Shown here: positions 14,831 through 23,403 of the stretch, piece after piece | Numbering within the stretch: the stretch's first letter is position 1 | Layout of the letters: each line of letters starts with the position of its first letter | Assembly (NCBI GenBank): GCA_937123825.1 | Contig: CAKZKQ010000319.1 | Location: forward strand, 1 to 32,854 | Direction: 5' to 3' | Source of the DNA: an uncultured Pseudomonadota bacterium | Lineage (GTDB): Bacteria; Myxococcota_A; Bradymonadia; Bradymonadales; GCA-2716585 | Length of the DNA stretch: 32,854 nt | Notes under the pieces: model-generated | Told to the model about the DNA's origin: nothing | Databases searched by the model: none | Seen by the model: the letters and a program-made list of their open reading frames with translations, nothing else | Position numbers and translations under genes: made by a program

Positions 14831-17800
14831 TCACCGGGTGACCGTCGAACGCAGGCCAGCCTGCCAGGTCTTGTGCTCGTCGGTGTAGTAGAGGTAGGCG
14901 CTGCTGGCCGGGGCCTCGTAGGAACCCGGAACGGTGGCGACCAGGTCCAGCGGGATGGTCTTGACCTCGGAGGGCTTCATGTCGCGCAGGTAGAGGATGA
15001 CCTCGCGGGGCTTGGTCTCAAAGAAGCCAATGAGGCCTTTGTCCTTAAGCTCCTTAAGCTGCCACAACTGAAAGCGGAAACCCCCAGGCAGACCCACGCG
15101 GGCCAACGTCATCGGTTGGCCTTTGTCGGTCGTGTTGCGCACGGTGGCCTCAAGGCGCACCACCTCACCCATCGCCGCCTCCTGGCGCTCCATCTTGGTC
15201 TCAAGGTCGATGACGGCCTCTTTGCTGGTCGCGGGGGTCCGAGAGCGATAGGTCACCAACACGCTAAAGGGCATCTCTTCTTTGCTCTCGTGAATGACCT
15301 CAATGGTGTTGGCGCCGGGCTTGAGAACGTCACCGAGACCCTCAAGGATGATGGTGTCCTGGTGGCCTTCCTTATAAGCCATTTCGCGGGCCACCTGGCC
15401 GTTGATGATGATGGTGATGGAGCCCGCGTTGCGGGTCTTGCGCGTGGCGGCGGCGTAGCTGGTCATGGCTTGGAGGGAGAGGACAGTGGCCTGGGTGGCG
15501 CCCCACTGACCAAAGCCGCTGCGGTTGTCGTTGAGCCACTGCACACCGCGCCGCACCGCGCCGCTGTGCTCGCCCGTCTTCAACAGCGCCATGATGGTCA
15601 GCGCGGTGGTCTCAATGGCGAGGTTGACGCCGCCGCTGCGGGTGATGCTGTGGTCGGCGCCGCTCCAGGAGCCGTCTTTGCTCTGCATCCTGGCCAGACG
15701 CGCGGCCGCTTTTTTCCCGGCGCCCTGCTTGCCCGGTGCGTTGAGGGCGACGTTGGTGGCCAACGCCAGGAGGTAGGGATCTTTGACCTGACCGGCGGCC
15801 TTGACCTGAGCGTCGATCTCGACCTTGAAGTCCTTAAAGAAGCCGCCTTCGGTCAACGCGTAGGTGATGTAGGCGTCGGTGACCTCTTTGGAGGCCCGAC
15901 CAAAGGAATCCAGCGCCCGATCGTTGCGCAGAAAACCACCTTTGCCATCGCGACGCGTCTTGAGCCAGGCGGCGGTGCGCTCGATCATGGCGCCGTCCAC
16001 GCCGTTCCAGACGTCCTTCATGGCCACAAACTCCATCAAACCATAGGCGGTCAGCGCCTCGTGGCCGGGGTTGGAGCCAAACCACTCGTAACCCTTGGAA
16101 GGGCTCTCATAACCGGTCAACAGACGGTAACCCTGGTCCATGAGCTTGCCCGAGCGCTGCCACAGGTCGGGTTTCTTGATGTTGTGCTCACGCAGGTAGC
16201 GCATGACCATGAGGTTGGGGTAGTTGGTGCTGCTGGCCTGCTCAAAACAGCCGCCGGGCTGACGCAACATGCCCTCCAAGCCCGCCACCATGGTCGCCAC
16301 CGGCGACGGATAGAACTTAACGGTGGCCTCCACGCTGCCCGGCAGCGCCTCGCCCAGGTCCACCTCATAGGTCTCTTTGCCTTCAAGCTGACCCGCTTTG
16401 CTAAAGACCTGGGGGAAACCGGGCGAAACAACGCGCAGGGTGCGGACAAACTCATCGCCCAGACTGCCGGCCTGAGCGGTGAAGCGCACTTGCGGGTCCG
16501 CTCGGTCGGCACCGACCTCCACAGGGAAGATCAGGCTGCGGCGGCTGCCCGCGGGGATCTTGATCGAAATGGAGGGCTCGCCTTTGAAGGCCAGCGGCTG
16601 GGCAAAGTCGCCTTTGACGGAGACTTCGATCTCCTGGTCTCGCTCGTTGGTGAGCGTCAGGGGCAAGCGCAGGCGATCGCCGGCGCTGACCTCAAGCGGG
16701 AGCTTGACGACCATGCTGAAAGGCAAGCTCGACTTCAAAACCTCTTCTTTACGACCCGCCTGACCACCGCCAACGCCTTCGGCAAAGACGCGGAACGAGG
16801 TCACAGCGTCGGACATGGGGAACGAAACGGTGGCCAGCCCCTCTTTGTCGGTTTCGACGTTGGGAGCCCAAAAAATCGTATCGCGGAAGTCGCTGCGAGG
16901 TCCGTCATAGTCGGGCTTGTGATCGGGCACGGGGAAGACGCGCACGCGCGCCCATCCCGCAATGTCCTTTTTGCCCCCGACGGCCTGCCAATCGTCGTCC
17001 ACAATCTTTTCTCCCGCCATGATGTTGCCCGCGACCACAGGCTCATCGGCCAGATCATCTCTGTCTCCAAGATCATCGCCGGCCAGATCTCTGGCCAACT
17101 CTTTTTGGTCCGCCACCAGGATGTCTTCTTCAACCGGCATGGGCTCTTCGACTTCCATGGCGATCCCGTCTTTGGGGGCATCCTGGGCGACCTCCGGCTG
17201 AGGCACGGGCTCAGGTTCGGGCTCGGGCCGCGGCACGGGTTTGGCAGGCGCGGGTCGAGGCACAGGGCGGCGGTTGGGGGCACCTTTGGCGCGCTTTCTA
17301 ACCGGTCTTCTGTTGAAACGACGCCTATCCTCACGGCGCCAACGCTCCGCTTCGGCCTTGCTGAAATTGGGCGCGGGCGGCGGCATGAACACGGGCTTCC
17401 AGGCAAAACGGCGCCAGCCTTTGGTCCCCATCAAGAGGTCCAGACCGCGCCCGGACATGGGCTCGGTGAGATCAAAGTAGAACTTGGGCTCTTCGATCTT
17501 GGTGCCCAGCGCCTGCTCCAGAAAAAGGCGGCTGAGCATGTGGCCAGTCTTGTCATCGGCAAAGCTGACCACGGTGTCGTCCACCACCGAGAGCGCCACG
17601 GCGGCCGGCACCGGGGCGCCCTGGTCGTCGGTGGTCTTGATCTTCAACGACACGGTATCTCGGGGGCCATACTGCTGGGCGTCGGGTTCGATGTCGATGT
17701 TGAGGCCGTTGCGGCGGTTGCGGTAGACGAGCCGCTCGGCCAGGGGCTGGCGAGTCTGGTTCCAGACGGTCACGCGAGCGACCCCCTGGGCGCGGTCGAG

Positions 17801-19189
17801 CGCCTCATCTTTGGACTTGAGGTAGACGACCGCTTCCCCGCCTCTGGGCACCTTGACCTGGGCGGCGTCCAGGAGCGAGTTGCGCTGCATGGCGGTCACC
17901 AGCACGTCCTGGGCCTTGGTGCAGCGCACCGAGACGCGCAGCGCCTCGGCCTGCCCGTCGTCGTCATCAAAGTGGCGCAGCACACAGCCCTTGGTCGCGA
18001 TCTGGTCGATCTTGACGGGGCCCTCAATGCCCACCGGCGAGCTGATCTTGAAGGTGTATTTCTGCCCCTTCTTGGGGGTCAAATCAAAGCGACCCATGCC
18101 ATCGCGGTCGCTCTTGAAGGTGGTCACCACGGTCCCCTTGCTGTCCAGGACCTGGCCTTTGACGTCGGCGGGCTTGCCCATGGTGTTGGTGACCGCAAAG
18201 TACACGCGCCCCGGCAACCCCTGGACCAGCTCGCCGCCCTCGGGGAAGAGCTTGACGTTGACCTTGCTCAGGACGATGGGCACGCGGCGGCTGATGGACT
18301 CGGTGATCCCGCCGTCATCGACCATAATGGTCAGCAGACCGTCGCCCTGCTCGATCCTTTTGGGCAACGCAAAGCGCACCACGGCGCCGCCGTGCTCGTT
18401 GGTGGAAAAACGCACCGGCTCAAGCGCCTGCCCGTCCACGCGGATGGTGGCCTCAAGGGTCTTGTTCGCCAGCGGCTCGCCGGTGGGGCGCTTGACCTCC
18501 AACGTGGCCGAGACCTCGTCTCCAGGGCCGTAGGCCTTGTGCACAAACTCCAGCTTCTTCTTGATTTGGGGCGCTTCAAAGGCGCTGACCATCACGGGCC
18601 GAACTTCGGTCGCGCCGGTGGAGTGATCGATGGCCTTGAGCCGGTATTCGCCCCCGGGCACCTCGGCGGGCAGCTCAAAGTCGTTGGTGACCACGCCACC
18701 GACCGACTGCACCATCTTCTGCATGACCACGGCCCCTTTGGGGCTGATGAGCTGATAGTCCACGCGGTAGGTCCCGCTGACCCCCAAACCGCGATGCATC
18801 ACATGCCAGGAGCGCAGCCAAATGGTCTCGCCGGGTCTGTAGAGGGGTTTGTCGGTCTGGATGTAGATCTGCGTGTGGTTTTTTGAGGCAAAGTGGTTCT
18901 CAATCAACGGCACAAGCATGTTCCAGGCCTTGCCACCCACGCTGGCCCTGGCGGACGCCGAGGGCGCCTCTTGGGGTTCAACGGGTTCGAGCACCTCCCT
19001 GGCGCCCACACTGGTGTCATCCTCGTTGATGTCCACCAGCGGACTCTGCGCCGACTCCTCCAACACCTCCACACCCGACGCCACCGCCACCCGGTCTCCA
19101 TCTGGCAGCTGGCCGTCCTTATTGCCCTGGCCGTCGGCGCACGACGCCAACGCCACCACCGCGATCAACCCACAGGTCATTTGCCTCAT
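14831..19189 (-). CDS. Alpha-2-macroglobulin family lipoprotein with thioester
   Basis: A 1452-residue envelope protein. The signal MRQMTCGLIAVVALAS ends at lipobox ALASC, so C17 should be lipidated. An acidic/Ala-rich linker (about 18-90) precedes macroglobulin domains beginning QIYIQTDKPLYRPGETIWLRSW (about 107-128). The A2M core starts near residue 763 (FRDTIFWAPNVETDKEGLATVSF). The thioester motif is GGCFEQ with Cys981 and Gln984, followed by an alpha/alpha-toroid domain (to about 1260) and C-terminal MG domains. Bacterial A2Ms are thought to trap proteases in the periplasm. Odd here is a low-complexity insertion (about 612-732): basic, then Pro/Arg/Glu repeats, then acidic, roughly where a bait region would lie. 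No penicillin-binding protein 1C gene, a frequent partner of bacterial A2M genes, adjoins it. GGGAGG lies 10 nt before the ATG. It is divergent from the lipoprotein gene at 19449. Confidence 0.95.
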   Translation of the reverse strand: MRQMTCGLIAVVALASCADGQGNKDGQLPDGDRVAVASGVEVLEESAQSPLVDINEDDTSVGAREVLEPVEPQEAPSASARASVGGKAWNMLVPLIENHFASKNHTQIYIQTDKPLYRPGETIWLRSWHVMHRGLGVSGTYRVDYQLISPKGAVVMQKMVQSVGGVVTNDFELPAEVPGGEYRLKAIDHSTGATEVRPVMVSAFEAPQIKKKLEFVHKAYGPGDEVSATLEVKRPTGEPLANKTLEATIRVDGQALEPVRFSTNEHGGAVVRFALPKRIEQGDGLLTIMVDDGGITESISRRVPIVLSKVNVKLFPEGGELVQGLPGRVYFAVTNTMGKPADVKGQVLDSKGTVVTTFKSDRDGMGRFDLTPKKGQKYTFKISSPVGIEGPVKIDQIATKGCVLRHFDDDDGQAEALRVSVRCTKAQDVLVTAMQRNSLLDAAQVKVPRGGEAVVYLKSKDEALDRAQGVARVTVWNQTRQPLAERLVYRNRRNGLNIDIEPDAQQYGPRDTVSLKIKTTDDQGAPVPAAVALSVVDDTVVSFADDKTGHMLSRLFLEQALGTKIEEPKFYFDLTEPMSGRGLDLLMGTKGWRRFAWKPVFMPPPAPNFSKAEAERWRREDRRRFNRRPVRKRAKGAPNRRPVPRPAPAKPVPRPEPEPEPVPQPEVAQDAPKDGIAMEVEEPMPVEEDILVADQKELARDLAGDDLGDRDDLADEPVVAGNIMAGEKIVDDDWQAVGGKKDIAGWARVRVFPVPDHKPDYDGPRSDFRDTIFWAPNVETDKEGLATVSFPMSDAVTSFRVFAEGVGGGQAGRKEEVLKSSLPFSMVVKLPLEVSAGDRLRLPLTLTNERDQEIEVSVKGDFAQPLAFKGEPSISIKIPAGSRRSLIFPVEVGADRADPQVRFTAQAGSLGDEFVRTLRVVSPGFPQVFSKAGQLEGKETYEVDLGEALPGSVEATVKFYPSPVATMVAGLEGMLRQPGGCFEQASSTNYPNLMVMRYLREHNIKKPDLWQRSGKLMDQGYRLLTGYESPSKGYEWFGSNPGHEALTAYGLMEFVAMKDVWNGVDGAMIERTAAWLKTRRDGKGGFLRNDRALDSFGRASKEVTDAYITYALTEGGFFKDFKVEIDAQVKAAGQVKDPYLLALATNVALNAPGKQGAGKKAAARLARMQSKDGSWSGADHSITRSGGVNLAIETTALTIMALLKTGEHSGAVRRGVQWLNDNRSGFGQWGATQATVLSLQAMTSYAAATRKTRNAGSITIIINGQVAREMAYKEGHQDTIILEGLGDVLKPGANTIEVIHESKEEMPFSVLVTYRSRTPATSKEAVIDLETKMERQEAAMGEVVRLEATVRNTTDKGQPMTLARVGLPGGFRFQLWQLKELKDKGLIGFFETKPREVILYLRDMKPSEVKTIPLDLVATVPGSYEAPASSAYLYYTDEHKTWQAGLRSTVTR

Positions 19190-19448
19190 CGTCTCTCAGC
19201 CTCCCAGGGCGAGCACCGCTCGCCTTTGCACTTCTACAGGCACCTTCTTTGGTTCTGGGCTGAGATCAACGCAGCAACCCGCAAAACGATTTTTTTATTG
19301 TGCAACAACGCTCACCACAGCCCACCAATGAAAAAATCACAGCATTTCTGAACATTGCGGTTGACAAACATAAAACAAACCACAAAAAGTAAATAAAATT
19401 TACAAAAACACCAGCACATCCATCAACCACCCAAGAGACCATCTTCAT
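19190..19448. promoter_or_regulatory. AT-rich divergent promoter region
   Basis: This 259 bp gap separates the divergent alpha-2-macroglobulin and lipoprotein genes. From about 19285 to 19440 it is strikingly A/T-rich (A-runs on the plus strand, a T7 run near 19291-19297) in an otherwise GC-rich window. TTGACA occurs at 19361-19366 on the plus strand but has no well-spaced -10. I take it as the control region of both genes without fixing exact elements. Confidence 0.5.
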
Positions 19449-20705
19449 ATGAAGCACAACTGCCACAACCACCCCGCCTCATGCTCAACCCACACCCATT
19501 ACGGCCCTCACCGTCCTGGCAGCACGCTTTTGCTGACCGCGCTCTGGTTCGCTTTGATCGCGGTGGGATGCACACCGGCGCCCACGCCGGAGTTGGAGAT
19601 TTCTCAGCGCGACGGTCTGGTCGAGTTGGAAGTGTTCATCAACAATGCAGATCCCAGCGTTGAGTACAAAGAAATCTCTATGGGCCCCTACAAGGCCCCC
19701 TTTGGAACCGTCTCACCCAGCGCCACCATCGTGGTGCCCGGCTCACATTTTGGAATGGGGAGGCATGACGTCGAAGTGACCATCAAGAGCAGCGCGGGCT
19801 CCTCTGTGGTCAAGGGCGCTGTATCGATTGCAGACAAACCCGACCCGGCCCTCTTTCTGGTCCAAGGCTGTCACCAGGACAACAGCGAAACCAACAAGAG
19901 CATCGAGTTGACCGACCACACCGGGGGGTTGTTGCATTGCACCATACAAGGCGAGGACAAGCCTCACTTGATGCTGCAACTGCTGACCGACCCAACCAAC
20001 AAGGTCACCGTCGGTGACCAGACCCTCAAAGATGGCCGGAAACTGGAGTTCAGCCACAAGTTGGCGCTGGGCAAGCTCCAGGGCTCCATCGAGCTCGAGT
20101 CGCTCTTTAACGACACTCTGGGCCAGTACGTTGTGACGGTCCCGGTGGAGGTCACCAGCAAAAGCGGGGAGCGCAAAGTCTACCCTCTTAAGCTAAAGTC
20201 CAGCAATGAGCCGCAGGTCAACCGGTCGCTGGGGCAAGTGGCCGACGTGCTCAAAGCCGCTCAAGGCCACAACGCGCTGGCGTTCAACGACGGCAAAGCC
20301 GACGGCAAGACCCTGCTCTTTGAGGGCACCACCCCGATCGTGTTGGGCGCCCAGGGCACGCTGGCTCAGGTTGATTTTGTGGCCTATGTGGACAAGAGGA
20401 AAACTCGCCGTGGCAAGAACTGCGGCGCCTACGCCATGAGAGATTTCCTCACGGGCGTCAAGACCGACAAGACCGAAGGTGTGCTTCAATCCATCCAAGA
20501 CTGGGAGGTGGTCATCCAAGACGCCGCCACGGGCAAAGAAGTCGCCCGCCAGACCTTTCCCAGCGCCAAACAGGGCTGCCCGGAGGACGACCCCAAAGAC
20601 CGCTGGGGCACCCACGCGCTGGCCCTCAAAGACGCCAACCCTCACGTGGTTGATGGCCCCGACCGTGGCAAGCTCAAGGCGTGGCTGGAAGGCCACCTGA
20701 AATAG
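19449..20705 (+). CDS. Lipoprotein of unknown function
   Basis: A 418-residue protein with no family that I recognise. A long His/Cys-containing N-terminus (MKHNCHNHPASCSTHTH...) precedes a hydrophobic core LLLTALWFALIAVGC, where C41 is the likely lipidated cysteine. The mature protein is probably made of beta-rich domains: repeated alternating strands such as GLVELEVFINNADPSVEYKEI and HDVEVTIKSSAG in the first half, and QVDFVAYVDKRKTRRG and WEVVIQDAATGKEVARQTFP in the second. Five cysteines in the mature part beyond C41 (for example in QGCHQ, LLHC, KNCGAY and KQGCPED) could form disulfides. The ribosome-binding site is weak; the ATG at 19449 keeps the whole signal, though the N-region is unusually long. 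It is followed in the same direction by a beta-propeller protein gene (132 nt) and an ADP-ribosylglycohydrolase gene, so it is probably the first gene of an operon. Confidence 0.78.
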   Translation: MKHNCHNHPASCSTHTHYGPHRPGSTLLLTALWFALIAVGCTPAPTPELEISQRDGLVELEVFINNADPSVEYKEISMGPYKAPFGTVSPSATIVVPGSHFGMGRHDVEVTIKSSAGSSVVKGAVSIADKPDPALFLVQGCHQDNSETNKSIELTDHTGGLLHCTIQGEDKPHLMLQLLTDPTNKVTVGDQTLKDGRKLEFSHKLALGKLQGSIELESLFNDTLGQYVVTVPVEVTSKSGERKVYPLKLKSSNEPQVNRSLGQVADVLKAAQGHNALAFNDGKADGKTLLFEGTTPIVLGAQGTLAQVDFVAYVDKRKTRRGKNCGAYAMRDFLTGVKTDKTEGVLQSIQDWEVVIQDAATGKEVARQTFPSAKQGCPEDDPKDRWGTHALALKDANPHVVDGPDRGKLKAWLEGHLK

Positions 20706-20837
20706 ACCAGCGGCGAGCCTCTTGTTCTGTATCCGCCCACTTGTTTGTTGAGGTCAGATTGGGGTTGCGGCGGCCGAAGGTCATCACTACCCTCCTGCGG
20801 TATGACTCCGAACAAGGCCTGAACACAGGAACAGAGC

Positions 20838-22277
20838 ATGAAGACAAAGGGTTGGGGGCTGGCGCTGACATTGACGCTTGCACTTGCAGTGGCCTCCACA
20901 TCGATGGCGTCGGCATCAAAGAAGCAACTGGCGCATCAGTTCAACGCCTGGGATCTGGCCACGGACGACACCCGAGTTTACCTGCTCGACGAGGATTTTC
21001 AGCACGTCCGCGCCGTGGATCCAACCACGGGCAAGACCCTCTGGCGGCAAAAATTTCAGAACAAAGAACCCAGAGGCACCCACTCGCTCCAACTCAAAAA
21101 AGGGCGCCTCTTTGTTCACGCCGGGCCGCTGCTTGTTGAACTCAACCCACAGAGCGGCGCCAAGCTCGGCAGCCTGGAAACGGTCTGGAATCAGCCGCGC
21201 TGTCGTTTCGAGCTGCGCCACGGAAACCTGGCCGAGGTGGAGTGCGAACAGGCATCTTGGGTCTTGGACTTGAAGCGCTGGAAAGAAATCGCCCAAAACA
21301 GCCAGTCCAGATACCACCTCTACCCCGACCTGGGTCAGCCCCCCGACACCGCCTGGGCCAACATCAAGCTGGGCGTCATCGGGCGGCAGGGCAGGATTGC
21401 GGTCGCTGTCACAGAAGACAAACGCAAAGGCCAGCGCAAAGGCATGTTCGGGGAAAAAACGCTCGTGGTCGGCCTGGACGCTCGCACCGGCAAAGAGGTC
21501 TGGCACAACGACCAGCTCATTAGGGGCTCGGATTGGGACGCCGGCGTGGTGGAAAAGACCGGCAAAGCGTGGTTCAGCGACCACTCAAACCGCACTGTGG
21601 GCGCCTTTGATCTGGCCACGGGCAAGATCGTCTGGAAACGCACCCTCCCCAGCCCCGCCGACCCCTACAAAAACACGCGCTTTGTGACCTGGTACAGCCA
21701 GGGCGGGCTCATTGTGGCCGACCACAACACCGTCCAGCACTTTGACCCCGTCACCGGAAAGGTCGGCTGGAGCTCCGCCGCGCCGCCCCAACACGATCTG
21801 GTGCACATCATCGGCACGCCCATCGATCGGTGGCCCTACTTCCCCTACCCACAGCCGACTCACCGGCACATCCACTTTGTGGACCCGATCCACGGACAAG
21901 CCGTGGCCAAGATCAAACAAACCCCCACCGAGCGCGTCATCCCCGCCGAGGGCGGCTTTGCGCTCAGCGACCCGGCCCAGGACCACGCGCGCCGCTTTGA
22001 CACGCGCGGCAAGCTGGTTGAGACCGTCGCCAACCTGCCCAAAGGGCGGCACCTGGATCACATCTCAGACCACCACCTCACCTTCGATCACCACCCCAAA
22101 GAGGCCTTCAGCGTCTTTGAGCGCGCCGCCATGACCCCCGTGGCCGAGATGACGCTGACGCGCTTTGCCTTCAACACACTTCGACAAGACTTTCACGTGG
22201 TCTGGGACCACGCCGACCAGACCAAACCGGGCTCGGTGTTCATCATCAACCTGCCCAAACCTAATCCAGCACCGTAA
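20838..22277 (+). CDS. Exported PQQ-type beta-propeller protein
   Basis: A 479-residue protein with a signal peptide (MKTKGWGLALTLTLALAVASTSMASA, cleavage near residue 26). The body contains several blades with the D-x-x-TG-K-x-x-W pattern of BamB/PQQ-like propellers: AVDPTTGKTLWRQKF (59-73), GLDARTGKEVWHN (about 212-224), AFDLATGKIVWKR (about 256-268) and HFDPVTGKVGWSS (about 301-313). The C-terminal third is His-rich and diverges from the pattern. It shows no dehydrogenase active-site motif that I can point to, so a scaffold or binding role in the periplasm is likelier than enzymatic PQQ use. AGGA lies 7 nt before the ATG. It is 132 nt after the lipoprotein gene and 25 nt before the ADP-ribosylglycohydrolase gene, probably in one operon. 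Confidence 0.85.
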   Translation: MKTKGWGLALTLTLALAVASTSMASASKKQLAHQFNAWDLATDDTRVYLLDEDFQHVRAVDPTTGKTLWRQKFQNKEPRGTHSLQLKKGRLFVHAGPLLVELNPQSGAKLGSLETVWNQPRCRFELRHGNLAEVECEQASWVLDLKRWKEIAQNSQSRYHLYPDLGQPPDTAWANIKLGVIGRQGRIAVAVTEDKRKGQRKGMFGEKTLVVGLDARTGKEVWHNDQLIRGSDWDAGVVEKTGKAWFSDHSNRTVGAFDLATGKIVWKRTLPSPADPYKNTRFVTWYSQGGLIVADHNTVQHFDPVTGKVGWSSAAPPQHDLVHIIGTPIDRWPYFPYPQPTHRHIHFVDPIHGQAVAKIKQTPTERVIPAEGGFALSDPAQDHARRFDTRGKLVETVANLPKGRHLDHISDHHLTFDHHPKEAFSVFERAAMTPVAEMTLTRFAFNTLRQDFHVVWDHADQTKPGSVFIINLPKPNPAP

Positions 22278-22302
22278 GCCAACCCACCCTCGCGGAGAGA
22301 CC

Positions 22303-23403
22303 ATGAGCCAACCCCCTCAGACCCAGCCTGACCCCATCTACAACGCCGCTCTGGGCGCTTTCCTTGGGGCTTGCGTGGGCGACGCCGCTGGCGCTGTGCT
22401 GGAGTTCTACCCCGGCCAAATCGGCACCGATGATGTGCGCAAAGCCATGGACATGCCCGGCGGCGGCATCTGGCGTGTCGCCCCAGGTCAAATCACCGAC
22501 GACAGCGAGTTGGCCATGTGCCTGGCCCACGGTCTGGCCCAGGGTTCGAGCTTCAGCGCCGAGCACATCGCTCGCCAGTACCTGCGCTGGTACCAATCGC
22601 GCCCCTTTGACATCGGCAACACCACACGCAACGCCGTGAGCGCACCGCTGACCCCCAGCGGAGAGCAGTGGGTTCAGACGCGCGGGGTCGCCCACGCCAT
22701 GCTGGTCAGCGCCCAGGACCGAAACATGGGCTCCAAGGCCAACGGCAGCCTGATGCGCTGCACGCCGCTTGCGGTCTGGGGCCATCGACTTGACGATCAC
22801 GATCTGGCACAGCACGCCATGGTCGACAGCCGCCTGACCCACCCCAACGAGAGCTGCCAACATGCAGTGGCCTGCTACGTCATCGCCTGCGCCCACCTCA
22901 TCAGCGGCCGCAGCGACCGAAAGGGCGCCTTTGAAGCCGCCTCGGCCTGGGCCGACCAATGTGCCAATGAAGAGGTCCGCACCTGGCTCCAGGATGCCCG
23001 ACAGGGCGTCGAGGTCCCCTTTGAACACCTGATGGGCTTTGTCCGCATCGCCTTCACCCACGCCTTTCGCCACCTGTGGCTGGGCACCTCCTACACCGAC
23101 GCCATCGAGCACACCCTCAACGGCGGCGGCGACACCGACACCAACGCAGCCATCGTGGGCGGCCTCCTCGGCGCGGCCGAAGGCGCCAGCGCCATCCCCG
23201 CCCCCATGAAAACCGCCGTCCTGCAGTGCAATACCCTCGAAGGACGCCCCAGACCCGACTTCCTGCACCCCCAACACGTCCCCGCGCTGGTCACTCGCCT
23301 GCTGGAGCTGGCCCCTGGCTCAAAAGAAAGCTCGCCGCCGCCGCCAGCTTCTCAAAGCGCGTCACAGCCCCACCTCCCAGGCCTGGACCCCAATCCGCAA
23401 TGA
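22303..23403 (+). CDS. ADP-ribosylglycohydrolase (DraG/ARH) family protein
   Basis: A 366-residue cytoplasmic enzyme without signal peptide. The family motifs are all present: ALGAFLGACVGDAAGAVLEF (16-35), the metal ligands ITDDSEL (64-70; D66, D67), KANGSLMRCTPLAV (145-158), the histidine in DSRLTHPNE (175-183), and the second metal site GGGDTDTNAAIVGGLLGA (274-291; D277, D279, T280). The family uses a binuclear Mg/Mn site to remove ADP-ribose from proteins or small molecules; the target is unknown, and no ADP-ribosyltransferase gene is visible here. GGAG lies before the ATG; the frame is open upstream inside the preceding gene. The last 37 residues are a Pro/Ser/Gln-rich tail not needed by the fold, and they overlap the LRR gene on the other strand by 113 bp. 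Confidence 0.92.
   Translation: MSQPPQTQPDPIYNAALGAFLGACVGDAAGAVLEFYPGQIGTDDVRKAMDMPGGGIWRVAPGQITDDSELAMCLAHGLAQGSSFSAEHIARQYLRWYQSRPFDIGNTTRNAVSAPLTPSGEQWVQTRGVAHAMLVSAQDRNMGSKANGSLMRCTPLAVWGHRLDDHDLAQHAMVDSRLTHPNESCQHAVACYVIACAHLISGRSDRKGAFEAASAWADQCANEEVRTWLQDARQGVEVPFEHLMGFVRIAFTHAFRHLWLGTSYTDAIEHTLNGGGDTDTNAAIVGGLLGAAEGASAIPAPMKTAVLQCNTLEGRPRPDFLHPQHVPALVTRLLELAPGSKESSPPPPASQSASQPHLPGLDPNPQ

Noticed and set aside
14683..14841. 52-codon basic ORF with GGAG close to the ATG
   Set aside because: The Shine-Dalgarno is only about 2-3 nt from the start, the product is a featureless Arg/Lys-rich peptide, and it overlaps the end of the alpha-2-macroglobulin gene on the other strand.
14873..18886. 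Very long plus-strand open frame (1337 codons) opposite the alpha-2-macroglobulin gene
   Set aside because: It is a mirror frame caused by GC-rich codons; its product is His/Gly/Val-rich without domains, while the minus strand has a complete A2M with signal and thioester.
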